Below are positions 1 to 9,512 of a stretch of DNA of 30,735 bases, piece by piece. The position numbers and the translations under genes are program-made. Under the pieces are notes generated by a model. That model had not been told where the DNA came from and made no database searches. It saw nothing but the letters and a program-made list of their open reading frames with translations. The stretch is from the NCBI GenBank assembly GCA_023334545.1, contig JAADVB010000220.1:1-30735 (forward strand). The letters are read 5' to 3'. The first letter of the stretch is position 1. Each line of letters opens with the position of its first letter. Origin of the DNA: Salisapilia sapeloensis. Taxonomy: Eukaryota; Oomycota; Peronosporomycetes; Peronosporales; Salisapiliaceae.

Positions 1-120
1 GAAGATGCCTCCGCACAAGGTGCTGCGGAGGATGGAGATGAGTTGAATACGATGATTGAGAATGTATGGAGGGGTAGCATCTCGGAGCTTTCCCTCAACA
101 ATCAAGAGCGTGGTCGGTAA
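1..120 (+). CDS. 3' end of an unidentified gene
   Basis: The frame starting at base 1 is open for 39 codons and stops at TAA (118-120). The encoded tail is acidic and then polar (EDASAQGAAEDGDELNTMIE at its start, ending in NNQERGR). It has no recognisable domain. The gene starts outside the window, so nothing can be said of its function. The frame has a coding-like composition, and AT-rich sequence begins soon after the stop, which supports a real 3' end rather than chance. Confidence 0.55.
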   Translation, partial: EDASAQGAAEDGDELNTMIENVWRGSISELSLNNQERGR

Positions 121-1052
121 CTGGCGTGGCTGAAGATGACTGAGCTGCGACTTCGACAGGATGATTCAACCGCTATGCGTTGAAAAGAAAAGGGTTAGCA
201 TGATTTAGGCCGTGTTCGTTGAGCATATAATCGGGTATTATGCGAGAAATAATAGGCATTTATTGAAGAAATAAAAGAAAACCTTCATCGGGATCATGCG
301 TCGATAATCGCCCTTTTCCTAATCAATCAAAAGGGAAGATTATGTTAAAAGATTATCCGATTTAGGCATAATTTGGCCGGAAAAGACTCGCTTAACTGTT
401 TCAAATCTCACACGGATCGTGCTACAGCGAGCATGGCAACGGTAACCTCAACTTTAAAATTGGGTAGAGCACGAGAAGTGAGATGTACTAATTACATAAA
501 GCGGCATCTATTGCGAGCACCAAACACTTGTTTTTGCACTCCTAATTTGGCGGGAAAGTTATATTGAAGCGCTTCGATACATTTCCAACGGCAAGTGTCA
601 AAACAAAATTGGCGATTCTCAACAAACGCGGAATTGCCGGATTCGATTTTCGTTAACAGAGGTACAAAATCTAAATCCTCGATTATGTTGAATCGGTATT
701 ATGCGCTAACATGGCCTTAATATTTATTATTAAGTCAACTCAGGCTTTGAAACGCTCTCTTGATCCCCATAATGTTACAATAGGATCAAGCTGTATCATA
801 TCCAATGTCACGAAGAGCCCAGTATACGAGTAAATTGAGCGTTGGCTTGTTAGATCAAAAGCTACGATGCACATCATTCGCTGGAGCTCTCCAGAACCCT
901 AGATACACTTCAAGCGTGATGATTGCGAGATTAGACGACCCCGGACGCATATGATTCGCCTAAAATTCATTTGAAACCTTCTGATTGGCAGCAATGTTTA
1001 ATCTGATAATCGATCTTTCACAGCAGGTGCCATTTCATTCTTCCGCGTCAGC
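121..1052. other. Intergenic region upstream of AASS
   Basis: About 930 bases, AT-rich, with no frame that looks coding. The longest open frame (373-567, +) begins with TTG and has no recognisable content. It holds the 3' flank of the partial gene and the promoter of AASS. I see no repeat or RNA gene here. Confidence 0.6.
1030..1044 (+). promoter_or_regulatory. Inr-like element of AASS
   Basis: CCATTTCATTCTTCC contains TCATTC followed by pyrimidines, resembling the oomycete initiator TCATTYY. It lies only about 10-20 bases before the ATG at 1053, which implies a very short 5' UTR. The FPR half (CAWTTT) is not present. Confidence 0.4.
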
Positions 1053-4000
1053 ATGAGCAAGTGCATCGGCATCGTACGGGAAGCGTATACGAAGTGGGAG
1101 CGACGAGCACCTTTGACGCCAGAGCACGTGAAGCAGCTCGTTCAGCGTGGTATCAATGTTTGTGTGCAACCTTCAACGGCGCGCGTCTTCTCCGATGAGC
1201 AGTACGAACGAGCAGGAGCGATCATAAGTGAAGATCTGTCGTCAGCAAATGTCGTCCTCGGTGTAAAGCAAGTGCCAGCAGAACGCCTACTCCCGGAAAA
1301 AACGTACCTATTCTTCAGCCACACCATAAAGGCTCAGCCGGAGAACATGGCTTTGCTTGATGCCATCCTTCGGGAGCGGGTCACGCTAGTCGACTACGAG
1401 TGCATTCGAGCCAACGGGCAGCGCAACTCTCCTCGACTCATTGCTTTTGGACGTAATGCCGGTCGAGCCGGTATGATCAACGGCTTTCGAGGTCTTGGCG
1501 AACGACTGATCAACTTGGGCTTCTCCACTCCCTTTGTCAATATTGCATCCGCATATATGTACCAGGACTTGGAGGAGGCAAAGCGAGCAGTCGAGTTGGC
1601 CGGCAAGCAATTGAAGAATGAAGGTCTGCCGTCGGATTTGGCGCCCATGACCTTTGTTTTCACGGGACGAGGAAACGTCGCGCAGGGTGCCCAAGAGCTG
1701 TTTGACCTGATGCCACATCAAATGGTACATCCGTCGGAGCTACCCAACCTTCCAAAGGACAGATACACTTTGTATGGTACAATCGTGGAAGACGAGTACT
1801 TGGTCCAGCCAATCGACCGATCTCGTCCGCAGTCGAGAGAGGACTATTATCAGAACCCGAGTCTGTACGAGAATGTATTCCACGAACGCGTGGCTCCATA
1901 CACCTCCATGCTTGTCAACGGCATGTACTGGGACGATCGGTTCCCTCGCCTGCTCACAAAGCAGCATATCCAGGATCTTCGAGCCAGTGGTAACAAGAAG
2001 CTCTTGGGCATTGCCGACATTACGTGTGATATCAACGGTAGTGTCGAGTTCCTCGAGTACACGACTGAAATTGAAAGCCCGTTTGCACTCTACAATGCTC
2101 AAGAGCAAAGGATGGTCAATACACTGGAAGGAGACGATGGTATCATGATGCTGGGTGTAGACATTCTGCCCAGTGAGCTCGCAAAGGACTCTAGCATCCA
2201 ATTCGGCGATCAGCTGATGAAGTTCATCGACTCGCTCGTCAGGCTAGACGCTTCCAAGCCGCTACAAGAGCAAAAGAACATTCCGCCAGAGATCATTGGG
2301 GCATGTATCGCTAGTGACGGCCTCCTAACGCCGCCATTCGAGTATATTCACCTCATGCGTGCCCAGCGAGAACGTAGTCAGAGCCAAGAATTGATGGACA
2401 GCAAGGCAGAGTTGGCCGGTAGTACTTGCATCCGACTCGATGGCCACTTGTTCGACACTGGTCTTATCAATCAGGTGCTTAATGTCATCGAACAGGCTGG
2501 AGGTGCTTTCCACCTAGCCGACTGCCAAGTGCGTCCGAACTTTGTCGACACCTCGAGTGTAAACAGCTCGAGTGCTGTTGTCCAAATCAGTATGGACTCG
2601 AGGGACGAAATCGAGGCGATCATTGACAAGATCCGAAAGTTGGCTGAACTGACGCCTGGCGCAAACACTTTGATCACCGAGGTCCCAGACTTTTGTGGAT
2701 CCAACTACTCTCGGACGGTCAAGAAGGATTCGGAAAGCCAATCCGTCATGGACAACCAAGCTCAGATTTATTCCCGTGAAAAGCGAAAGATCGTCTGCCT
2801 CGGTGCTGGTCTCGTGGCCTCTCCGCTAGTGGAATATCTCACGCGCTCTGGAGAATTTGACGTTCACGTAGCGTCTGGCATTGAAGGCGAAGCCAACACG
2901 CTGCAGAAGAAGCTCAATCGCAGCAACATTTCACCCTATACGATCAACGTCAAAGACGAAATGGAAAAACTGCGCGACTTGTGCTCTGGAGCAGACTGCA
3001 TCGTCTCGCTCCTTCCTGCCACCATGCACGCCGACGTTGCCAAGATCTGTATCGACAATCGAACGCCTTTGGTTACTGCAAGCTACGTGTCGCCTGAAAT
3101 GCGCGAGCTCAACCAGCAAGCTGTGGACGCTGGAATTCCGATCTTGTGTGAACTTGGTCTTGACCCAGGCATGGACCACATGAGTGCCATGAAAGTCATT
3201 GACGAAACCAAGGCTCAGAATGGAAAGATCTTGTCCTTTTCATCCGTTTGCGGTGGACTCCCAGCCCCGGAAGCTGCCGACAACGCGATCGGGTACAAAT
3301 TCAGCTGGAGTCCACGAGGCGTCCTCACGGCTGCTCTGAACCCAGCCAAGTACCTCAAGGACGGAAATGTGATCGAGGTACCAGGTGAGGAACTTTTGAA
3401 CAGCAGCGAGCGCGTCAACTTTTTGCCTGGTTTTGCCATTGAGCAAATTCCGAACCGCAACTCGCTCCCGTATGCAGACATTTATGGTATTTCAGATGCA
3501 CACAGTGTCTTCCGTGGCACACTCCGGTACGCTGGTTGCTGTGATATCCTGTACCAGCTGCGAAAGTTGGGGCTATTCGACAGCTCACCCGCAACGTCGC
3601 TTCCCTCCACCTGGCCACAGTTGCTGGATCAAGTACAGAGCCAGTCAAGCGTAAACTTGCAAAAGGATGCCCACAACTTTATGAAGTGGCTCGGTGCCTA
3701 CGACCAGAGCACTCCTGTTGCATCTTCGCCAACTGTACTTGATGCTTTCTGTAATCTGCTGCAAGAGAAGCTCGCCTATCAAGAAGGAGAGCGCGACATG
3801 GCATTGATGCATCACGAATTTGGTATCCAGAATGCGGATGGCACTTTGGAAAAGCGTACGTCCACTTTTGTCGGGTATGGATCGGACCAAGGTGGAGACA
3901 CCATTATGGCCAAGACAGTCGGCGTTACGGCTGCCATCGGCGTGCAGATGATCCTCCAAGACGCGATTCAAGGTAAGGGCGTGTTGACTCCTACGACGCC

Positions 4001-4079
4001 AGACATTTACGTGCCTGCTCTCGCCAAACTAGAGGCCGAAGGTGTTCGCTTCACCGAGAAGGTAATGCCAATGCCATAG
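1053..4079 (+). CDS. AASS: Alpha-aminoadipic semialdehyde synthase (lysine-ketoglutarate reductase / saccharopine dehydrogenase)
   Basis: A 1008-aa bifunctional enzyme of the saccharopine pathway: lysine + 2-oxoglutarate to saccharopine, then to glutamate + aminoadipate semialdehyde. Residues 3-135 form an AlaDH/PNT-like N-domain (GIVREAYTKWERRAPLTPEH), followed by the rest of the reductase to about 430. A LOR/SDH linker domain lies at about 470-550 (CIRLDGHLFDTGLINQVLNV). A Rossmann dinucleotide site is at about 577 (KIVCLGAGLVASPLVEYL), and the dehydrogenase catalytic part contains LGLDPGMDHMSAMK near 703. It is one uninterrupted exon, slightly longer than animal AASS (about 926 aa). The reductase domain begins at residue 3, leaving no room for a mitochondrial presequence, so cytosolic action is inferred. 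Start: ATG just after an Inr-like element. It converges with the next gene, 120 bp away. Confidence 0.95.
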   Translation: MSKCIGIVREAYTKWERRAPLTPEHVKQLVQRGINVCVQPSTARVFSDEQYERAGAIISEDLSSANVVLGVKQVPAERLLPEKTYLFFSHTIKAQPENMALLDAILRERVTLVDYECIRANGQRNSPRLIAFGRNAGRAGMINGFRGLGERLINLGFSTPFVNIASAYMYQDLEEAKRAVELAGKQLKNEGLPSDLAPMTFVFTGRGNVAQGAQELFDLMPHQMVHPSELPNLPKDRYTLYGTIVEDEYLVQPIDRSRPQSREDYYQNPSLYENVFHERVAPYTSMLVNGMYWDDRFPRLLTKQHIQDLRASGNKKLLGIADITCDINGSVEFLEYTTEIESPFALYNAQEQRMVNTLEGDDGIMMLGVDILPSELAKDSSIQFGDQLMKFIDSLVRLDASKPLQEQKNIPPEIIGACIASDGLLTPPFEYIHLMRAQRERSQSQELMDSKAELAGSTCIRLDGHLFDTGLINQVLNVIEQAGGAFHLADCQVRPNFVDTSSVNSSSAVVQISMDSRDEIEAIIDKIRKLAELTPGANTLITEVPDFCGSNYSRTVKKDSESQSVMDNQAQIYSREKRKIVCLGAGLVASPLVEYLTRSGEFDVHVASGIEGEANTLQKKLNRSNISPYTINVKDEMEKLRDLCSGADCIVSLLPATMHADVAKICIDNRTPLVTASYVSPEMRELNQQAVDAGIPILCELGLDPGMDHMSAMKVIDETKAQNGKILSFSSVCGGLPAPEAADNAIGYKFSWSPRGVLTAALNPAKYLKDGNVIEVPGEELLNSSERVNFLPGFAIEQIPNRNSLPYADIYGISDAHSVFRGTLRYAGCCDILYQLRKLGLFDSSPATSLPSTWPQLLDQVQSQSSVNLQKDAHNFMKWLGAYDQSTPVASSPTVLDAFCNLLQEKLAYQEGERDMALMHHEFGIQNADGTLEKRTSTFVGYGSDQGGDTIMAKTVGVTAAIGVQMILQDAIQGKGVLTPTTPDIYVPALAKLEAEGVRFTEKVMPMP

Positions 4080-4199
4080 CTCGTTCTCGACGCTGTGGTT
4101 TAGAAAAGAAAATCAAAGAATGCGTGGAGTGTTTGTAGAAGAGCAAAACAAAACAAGAAACTCTTTTACCCACACTTTAAATGTATATCCAGTCGCTGC

Positions 4200-7100
4200 T
4201 CACCAATTAGAAGTGGTAAACGGACGCTGGCGAGACTGAAAGTGGCCAAGTGCACCGGTCGCCACATTCTCGTTGTCGTCATCGTGAAGCAAAGCAGAGG
4301 ATCGATACTTTTGTGTGATGCCATCGGAGGATAGCTGGAATCGTGAAAAGAGGTTGGGGCGAGCACCGCCTTGACTGGTTTTTGCCCTTCGGCCGTCCAT
4401 CGGTCGAGGTAGCTCATTCGGTCCTTTATTCAAATTGTCTTCCGTGCGATCGAATAGGTAAGACATTTCCTGATTTTCTGATGGCAGACTCTTAGAAGGT
4501 GGCGCGTCGGGTATGTCCGGACACGAGATCAAGACGGAGGTTCTACCTAAATATCGCTGCGGCATCCGATCAATAGCATTGCGCTGTCGAAGCACAAGTC
4601 CAGGCGGACGCCATCGGTCAGTCTGAACTTCCTCCTCTACCATAGGTACTATAGCAGATATGCCAATACTACGGTCGGTTTGTCTCCGAAACTCGATGTG
4701 CTCTTCAGTGGCCCGAACCTTCTCTTGCATTTCATTTCTCTCCGCCGTTACTTCCGCCAGCGTTTGCTGCAGCTCGTCGATCGTTGTCTGGTTCGTTTTA
4801 ATGATTGCAAGGGCTTTCTCCCACGCTGCAGTCTTTTCAAACAGAGACAATGTCAGTCGCTTGTGGTCGTCCGTCAACGAGCTGTGTAGACTCTTCAGCT
4901 CGTCAAATTCCTCAAGCTGATCCAAATACTCTTTCTTGCACTGATCCAGCTCTTGTTTAGTCGAGCATAACGTCTTCTCACTCTTTACCAAGTTTGTCTT
5001 CTGGATCTCAACACTTAGCTGGAGTTTCGCAGTCTCCGCTTCCATATTGCGAATTTGGTTTCTACAAGCGTCAATCTCATCTTCCGCATACGCAAGGTCA
5101 TTCCTTACTGTTTCCGCCCCCTCTCGCATCTTTCTCAACTCCAAGGAAATCACTTCACCTCTATTCTTGCATTGTTGAGCAAACTTATTCGTCGCTCTAT
5201 CCATGAGGACTTTACGTCGAAGTGTCCGCTTCTTCTGTAATACGTCTGCACTCAGAACAGAGTCTTCCTGTGACCCCATCGAATGATCGTCGCGAAGATG
5301 AGGTCGGTCAATATCAACAGCAAGTAGCAGATTTCGGTTGTCAGTCAAGTCAAAGACTTTGCCTGAGATTTCTGTCAAGAAATTAATGAGAACATTTCCG
5401 CGCTCCGTCTCAAACCGAAGCTCTTGCTGGGTCTCATCTAATTCGTATGAGAGGTCTTGTATTTCTTGTGCAGAGCCAGCGCTACCTTGATTCAGCTGCA
5501 TCTTTAGTGAGTTCATTTTTTCGGTAAATGTCTCGATCGTGAGTTTTGCATCGTCCAATTTCTCCTGCAGTACCCCTTGTTTCCGTTCGTATTCATCAAC
5601 GATCTTTTGAAGCTTAGCCTTTTCTCTTTTCTCTGCCTCGATTTCCAATGCAATGGCTTGAAGCTCGCGATGGTACATTTCAAAATCATTATCTTCACCT
5701 CCATCAGCGTCCGTGTCGTCAACTTCATTTGTATTCCCGTAGTGGCTGATGTCCGCTTTAGCCTCTCCTCCAACTCTAAAGCTTTTACTGCTATCGCTTT
5801 CTACAGACTCGTGTACTTGCATACCAGATATCGAACTCTCTCCAGTTTCTGAAGTCAGACCAGCACTTATTGCGGTATTCTCGTTTCCGTCCGATGTAGG
5901 TACAAATCGAGTAATCAAGGTTGAGCTCGGCGCCCTTCGTATAGGTGCTTTGGTTCCCGGACGAGCACGTCGTCCGCTATTCTTAGATCGAACAATTGAA
6001 GAGAGCAAGTCGTTCTCCCTCATCAATGCTTGTTCCAGTTGTTCCTGAACTTCCTTTAAACTACCCATTAGGTCCTTATCTAAACCAGCAATCCGCGTCT
6101 CAACGTGTCCGTTAGTAATTGAATCCAGATTATACGAAGGCGCTAGTCTATTGTGAGCACTGCCGTCGCGACCAACATCATCATGTGATGCATCGGCGTC
6201 CGTATCCACGGCCATTCCGGAAGACAGACGATACTCCTCCAATTGACCAAGTAGCTTCTTATTCGCTTTACGATACTCTGTGTTTTGTTCTTGTACTTCT
6301 TCCCGAGCGTGCTCTTCTTCCACCAATCTGTCTTCCAAATGCCGCTTCGTGTGATCAAAGCGCTGGAGCGTTAGCGCTAATTCTTTCTTTAGTGTAGACA
6401 ACGATTCCTGTATCTCGCCTCGGGACATGTTCGATTCTGCAAGTTGCTGCCTACAACACTTCAGCTCACTTTCGATTGATTTGTTTCGATCTAGTGCCGC
6501 CTTTAGCTCAGTCGCTGCACTCCCACAACTCGCTTCAAACCGCTCTTGCTCCTCTTTTGTCTCATGCAAGGTTTTACTGACGGCTTCCAACTCTTTTGCC
6601 AACTTCTCTTTAGCTACGAGCACCGAACGTCTCTCCTTGTCCGCTTTCTTCAACTCCTTTTCTCGTTCGTGGAAACTTTGTTTCAGTTTATCCAGTTCTT
6701 CCTGGACTCTTTTCGCCACATGGAGCTTCGTACTCATCTTCTTCATAGCACTCTTTTGTTCTTGCTCTACATTTCGTGACCTTTCGAGCTGGTCTTTGGT
6801 GTAAGCCAGATCCTTCATCGTGCTTACCAAATTGCTCGCCACCTCTTCATATCGTGCTTTTAACGCCCGCATTTCTGCGAGAGATTTCTGCGCCTGGTGC
6901 CTCATTTCCTTTTCCGCCTTGACCGCCCTTACAGACTCTTGCTTGGCTTCCACTAGCTCTCGACTGTCTTGGTGGATCAATTCCAAGTGACCACCGCATA
7001 GATCGCATGGATGGGCCTTTAAGTATGTCTCGGTTGGCGCAAATAGCGGCAGTACTTCGCGCAGGTCGACTGACGGTATACCACTGAGAGAATCTTCGTA

Positions 7101-7499
7101 CGAAGCTTCCTTGTCCGGTACTTTGTCTTCCGCAGCGACCTGCTTGATGCGAAATGTTACGTTCGCAGTGCGCTCGTACTGCCGAACTTGTTCCTTGACG
7201 ACGAGGATGTCGCTATAGTACGCTCGCCGTACGACCTCCAAAAGCTTGTTTCGTCTTGCCAACCGACCTCTCAACATATCGATCTGTAGATCCAAGGACA
7301 TTTGAGACAGCGCTGCATCCTGGGATTCCACTTCCACGTCTAAAAGATCAAGCACCTCTTCACCAAAGTCTTCCAAGAGGTTTTCAGCTGCTGCAGACGC
7401 TGGTACTTTATCATGTGCATTCTGTTCCTGCGTCTCTTTCCTCCGGTCGGACACGCGTGTGGACAAGTCGTTGCTTTCATCCACCTCATCCAGCGGCAT
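4200..7499 (-). CDS. Large coiled-coil protein with a CCHH motif, function unknown
   Basis: A 1099-aa protein. The stop-to-stop frame opens two codons earlier with TTG, but the first ATG (7499-7497) gives MPLDEVDESND. Most of the protein is charged heptad-rich coiled coil (about 180-440, 620-720, 770-930). An acidic/serine-rich linker at about 440-615 carries a basic patch (NSGRRARPGTKAPIRRAP). The N-terminal 160 residues are not coiled coil and end in HPCDLCGGHLELIH, a C-x2-C-x2-H-x4-H arrangement at about 165-176 that could bind one zinc. The C-terminal 150 residues are low-complexity and end in RQRPFTTSNW. I do not recognise the family; a scaffold or centrosome/flagellar role is only a guess from the architecture. 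Its start is 123 bp downstream of the stop of the next minus-strand gene. Confidence 0.8.
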   Translation of the reverse strand: MPLDEVDESNDLSTRVSDRRKETQEQNAHDKVPASAAAENLLEDFGEEVLDLLDVEVESQDAALSQMSLDLQIDMLRGRLARRNKLLEVVRRAYYSDILVVKEQVRQYERTANVTFRIKQVAAEDKVPDKEASYEDSLSGIPSVDLREVLPLFAPTETYLKAHPCDLCGGHLELIHQDSRELVEAKQESVRAVKAEKEMRHQAQKSLAEMRALKARYEEVASNLVSTMKDLAYTKDQLERSRNVEQEQKSAMKKMSTKLHVAKRVQEELDKLKQSFHEREKELKKADKERRSVLVAKEKLAKELEAVSKTLHETKEEQERFEASCGSAATELKAALDRNKSIESELKCCRQQLAESNMSRGEIQESLSTLKKELALTLQRFDHTKRHLEDRLVEEEHAREEVQEQNTEYRKANKKLLGQLEEYRLSSGMAVDTDADASHDDVGRDGSAHNRLAPSYNLDSITNGHVETRIAGLDKDLMGSLKEVQEQLEQALMRENDLLSSIVRSKNSGRRARPGTKAPIRRAPSSTLITRFVPTSDGNENTAISAGLTSETGESSISGMQVHESVESDSSKSFRVGGEAKADISHYGNTNEVDDTDADGGEDNDFEMYHRELQAIALEIEAEKREKAKLQKIVDEYERKQGVLQEKLDDAKLTIETFTEKMNSLKMQLNQGSAGSAQEIQDLSYELDETQQELRFETERGNVLINFLTEISGKVFDLTDNRNLLLAVDIDRPHLRDDHSMGSQEDSVLSADVLQKKRTLRRKVLMDRATNKFAQQCKNRGEVISLELRKMREGAETVRNDLAYAEDEIDACRNQIRNMEAETAKLQLSVEIQKTNLVKSEKTLCSTKQELDQCKKEYLDQLEEFDELKSLHSSLTDDHKRLTLSLFEKTAAWEKALAIIKTNQTTIDELQQTLAEVTAERNEMQEKVRATEEHIEFRRQTDRSIGISAIVPMVEEEVQTDRWRPPGLVLRQRNAIDRMPQRYLGRTSVLISCPDIPDAPPSKSLPSENQEMSYLFDRTEDNLNKGPNELPRPMDGRRAKTSQGGARPNLFSRFQLSSDGITQKYRSSALLHDDDNENVATGALGHFQSRQRPFTTSNW

Positions 7500-7622
7500 C
7501 GTCAAGAACCGACAGAGCTAAAAATACCTGAACCACTAAACTCGATTCTTGTTTCTAATTCCTAAACAGAAAAACAACACGCAGACCCAAATGTCTTCCG
7601 CCTCGCGACCTATTAATGTGCA

Positions 7623-9512
7623 CTAGGGAGTCTCATTCTCCACCCCGTCCACCTGCGTCTCTGTCACCACTACCGTCGAATTTACTTCTGCACTTGGCTC
7701 TTCCATCGCAATGTCATTGAGTGACGGCACTTTCACTAGGTCGGGAGGAGGAGGAGCTTCCGCCTGGCTAGTATCTTTCCCTTTCGCCCGACTCAAGGCA
7801 GCCGCAAATGCCGAGATGATGCCTCCGCTCGTCCCGGTCGCAAATTCCTGCGTCAGTGGTGGCTGCTCGATTGTATTATCTTCTTCAGCAGCATTCTGCT
7901 CGTCCATCCTCTCTGCATCGTCATCGTCTTCGTCATCGTCTTCCACGGCCTGTGGCTTGCGACGCCGAGCGTACCTGCTTCTAATTGTAATCGGCTCATT
8001 CTCATTTTCATCTTCCTCCTCCTTATCCTCAATCGCTTTTGCTTGAGATGCCTTTGCTCGAGACATCTTCTTCGCACGTGGCTTTTTCAACTCGTAGTGC
8101 GTATCAAAGTCCGGAAAGTGGTCTTTTAAATCGTCCTCGGGAGTGATACAGATCTCATTCAGCGTCGTCCAGAACGCCTTCTCCGACGCATACAGTTTGC
8201 TCAGCTCGTCGTCGCACTCGTTCAGCTGCTCCTGCATTTTGTCCACCTCTTTCTGCAACCTTTCGCCAGCTTTCGAGTCCTTCTTCTGCTCCGCCTGCGC
8301 CTGTTTCTTATCTAAGGTCTCTTGGTTCTTGGCACGCTGCAGCGTCATCTGATGGATCTTGTGGCACGTCTCTCGCTGCATGATACGCGTACGGAACTCG
8401 CACAGGGCATTCTCACATTGGTCGATGTGGGCCTCTACATCGTGCCAGACACGGCAGACAGCGGAGCGGCATGGCTGCGTGCCACTGCACATCTGCGCCC
8501 GAAGATCCTTGCATTTTTGCGTACAGACATGGTTTGGCGGAGGCTGGCATAGTTGGGCGTCCACAAACTCAATTGAGCGACGAAGACGGGACTTGAAGAA
8601 GGCTTGTTGCTTTTCGTCCCGGTTTTCAGGATAACACAATTCTCCAATGGCATCTTTAAATGAGAGAAGGAACTCTCCTTCTTCTTCCTCTTCTTCCTCT
8701 TCCTCTTTAGAGCTCACTTCTGCTCTAGCAGAAGTGCCACGACCTCTGCCTCTGCCTCTGCCTCGTCCTCTACCTCTTCCGCGACCTCTACCACTTGCAG
8801 GTCGAGGCTTTTCCTTATAATCCTCATCTTCTTCGTATTCTTCCTCACTTTCCGTCTTTAAACTTCCAGAGTATCTCGTGCGTCGCAGACTTTCGCTGTC
8901 TTCGCTCCTGGATCCACGCTGACGCTTCATTGGAGGCGAAATGGATGACGAACGAGATCTCACTTTCGACTTCTTAACTGTCGTTCTACCACGGTCCTGA
9001 TTGCCCGGAGCTTGGAACCAGAGTCGGTTCGGAATAACAGCCCTCAACACTCGGTCCGTAGCAGAGCTGTGGCAGGCGAGAATGACTCGCTCCATGTCCT
9101 TGACAAAGTCATCGGATGTCTCCATGTGCGCATCGATAAAGCGCGCCAGCCGCATGCAGCACCTGCTGTATGTCTGGTAGTCATATTCGACCCCGTCGTC
9201 CGCGAAATTCCCTAGCGACATGGCCATTTCCTCCTGTAAATCTTCATTATGAGCTATAGAGACACTCGCGTAGACGCGCTCGACCGTATCTGCCACGGCC
9301 GTCTGTATCTCTCTCTTCAGGCGCGACTTGGTCAATTCTTCCCGCCTCATCGCGCGATCCATAGTTTTGCTTTTGGGGCGGAATGTCTCTTTTTCACCCC
9401 AACTCACTTGGTTTTCGTACGCACAATGTCGCCAATTTTGTCGGTCAACTTGAACCAATGTATTGACGGGGCCATTCTCGATGTTGAAGATGATGCCTTC
9501 TTCGACCAACAT
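7623..9512 (-). CDS. RG-repeat, Cys/His-rich acidic protein, probably nuclear
   Basis: At least 629 aa from the ATG at 9512. The open frame continues upstream to a TAA near 9640 but contains no earlier ATG. Order: a basic helical N-terminus; a helical domain to about 165; a basic RS-rich stretch (KSKVRSRSSSISPPMKRQRG); an uninterrupted RG dipeptide tract (about 237-260); a Glu run. Then comes a Cys/His-rich segment (about 330-390) with CSGTQPCRSAVCRVWHDVE and HIDQCENALC, whose HxxxC/CxxxxC spacing recalls TAZ zinc fingers. Next are a coiled coil and an acidic tail with basic clusters (RSRYARRRKPQ). RG tracts and basic clusters suggest a nuclear RNA/chromatin protein; the TAZ resemblance is weak. 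The 5' end is uncertain: an Inr-like TTCTCATTGCTGCAAG (9607-9592) fits a start at 9512, but an upstream exon (9719-9658) joined by a 99-bp intron is also possible. Confidence 0.75.
   Translation of the reverse strand: MLVEEGIIFNIENGPVNTLVQVDRQNWRHCAYENQVSWGEKETFRPKSKTMDRAMRREELTKSRLKREIQTAVADTVERVYASVSIAHNEDLQEEMAMSLGNFADDGVEYDYQTYSRCCMRLARFIDAHMETSDDFVKDMERVILACHSSATDRVLRAVIPNRLWFQAPGNQDRGRTTVKKSKVRSRSSSISPPMKRQRGSRSEDSESLRRTRYSGSLKTESEEEYEEDEDYKEKPRPASGRGRGRGRGRGRGRGRGRGTSARAEVSSKEEEEEEEEEGEFLLSFKDAIGELCYPENRDEKQQAFFKSRLRRSIEFVDAQLCQPPPNHVCTQKCKDLRAQMCSGTQPCRSAVCRVWHDVEAHIDQCENALCEFRTRIMQRETCHKIHQMTLQRAKNQETLDKKQAQAEQKKDSKAGERLQKEVDKMQEQLNECDDELSKLYASEKAFWTTLNEICITPEDDLKDHFPDFDTHYELKKPRAKKMSRAKASQAKAIEDKEEEDENENEPITIRSRYARRRKPQAVEDDDEDDDDAERMDEQNAAEEDNTIEQPPLTQEFATGTSGGIISAFAAALSRAKGKDTSQAEAPPPPDLVKVPSLNDIAMEEPSAEVNSTVVVTETQVDGVENETP
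8739..8793 (-). repeat. Short tandem repeat encoding the Arg-Gly tract
   Basis: On the plus strand this is a run of CCTCTG/CCTCTA/CCTCGT-type hexamers, read on the minus strand as alternating Arg-Gly codons. It is imperfect at the codon level but perfect at the dipeptide level, so selection on the protein rather than pure slippage maintains it. Repeat number may vary between strains. Confidence 0.7.

Noticed and set aside
373-567. 64-codon frame in the upstream intergenic region
   Set aside because: It begins with TTG, has no ATG near its start and no coding character.
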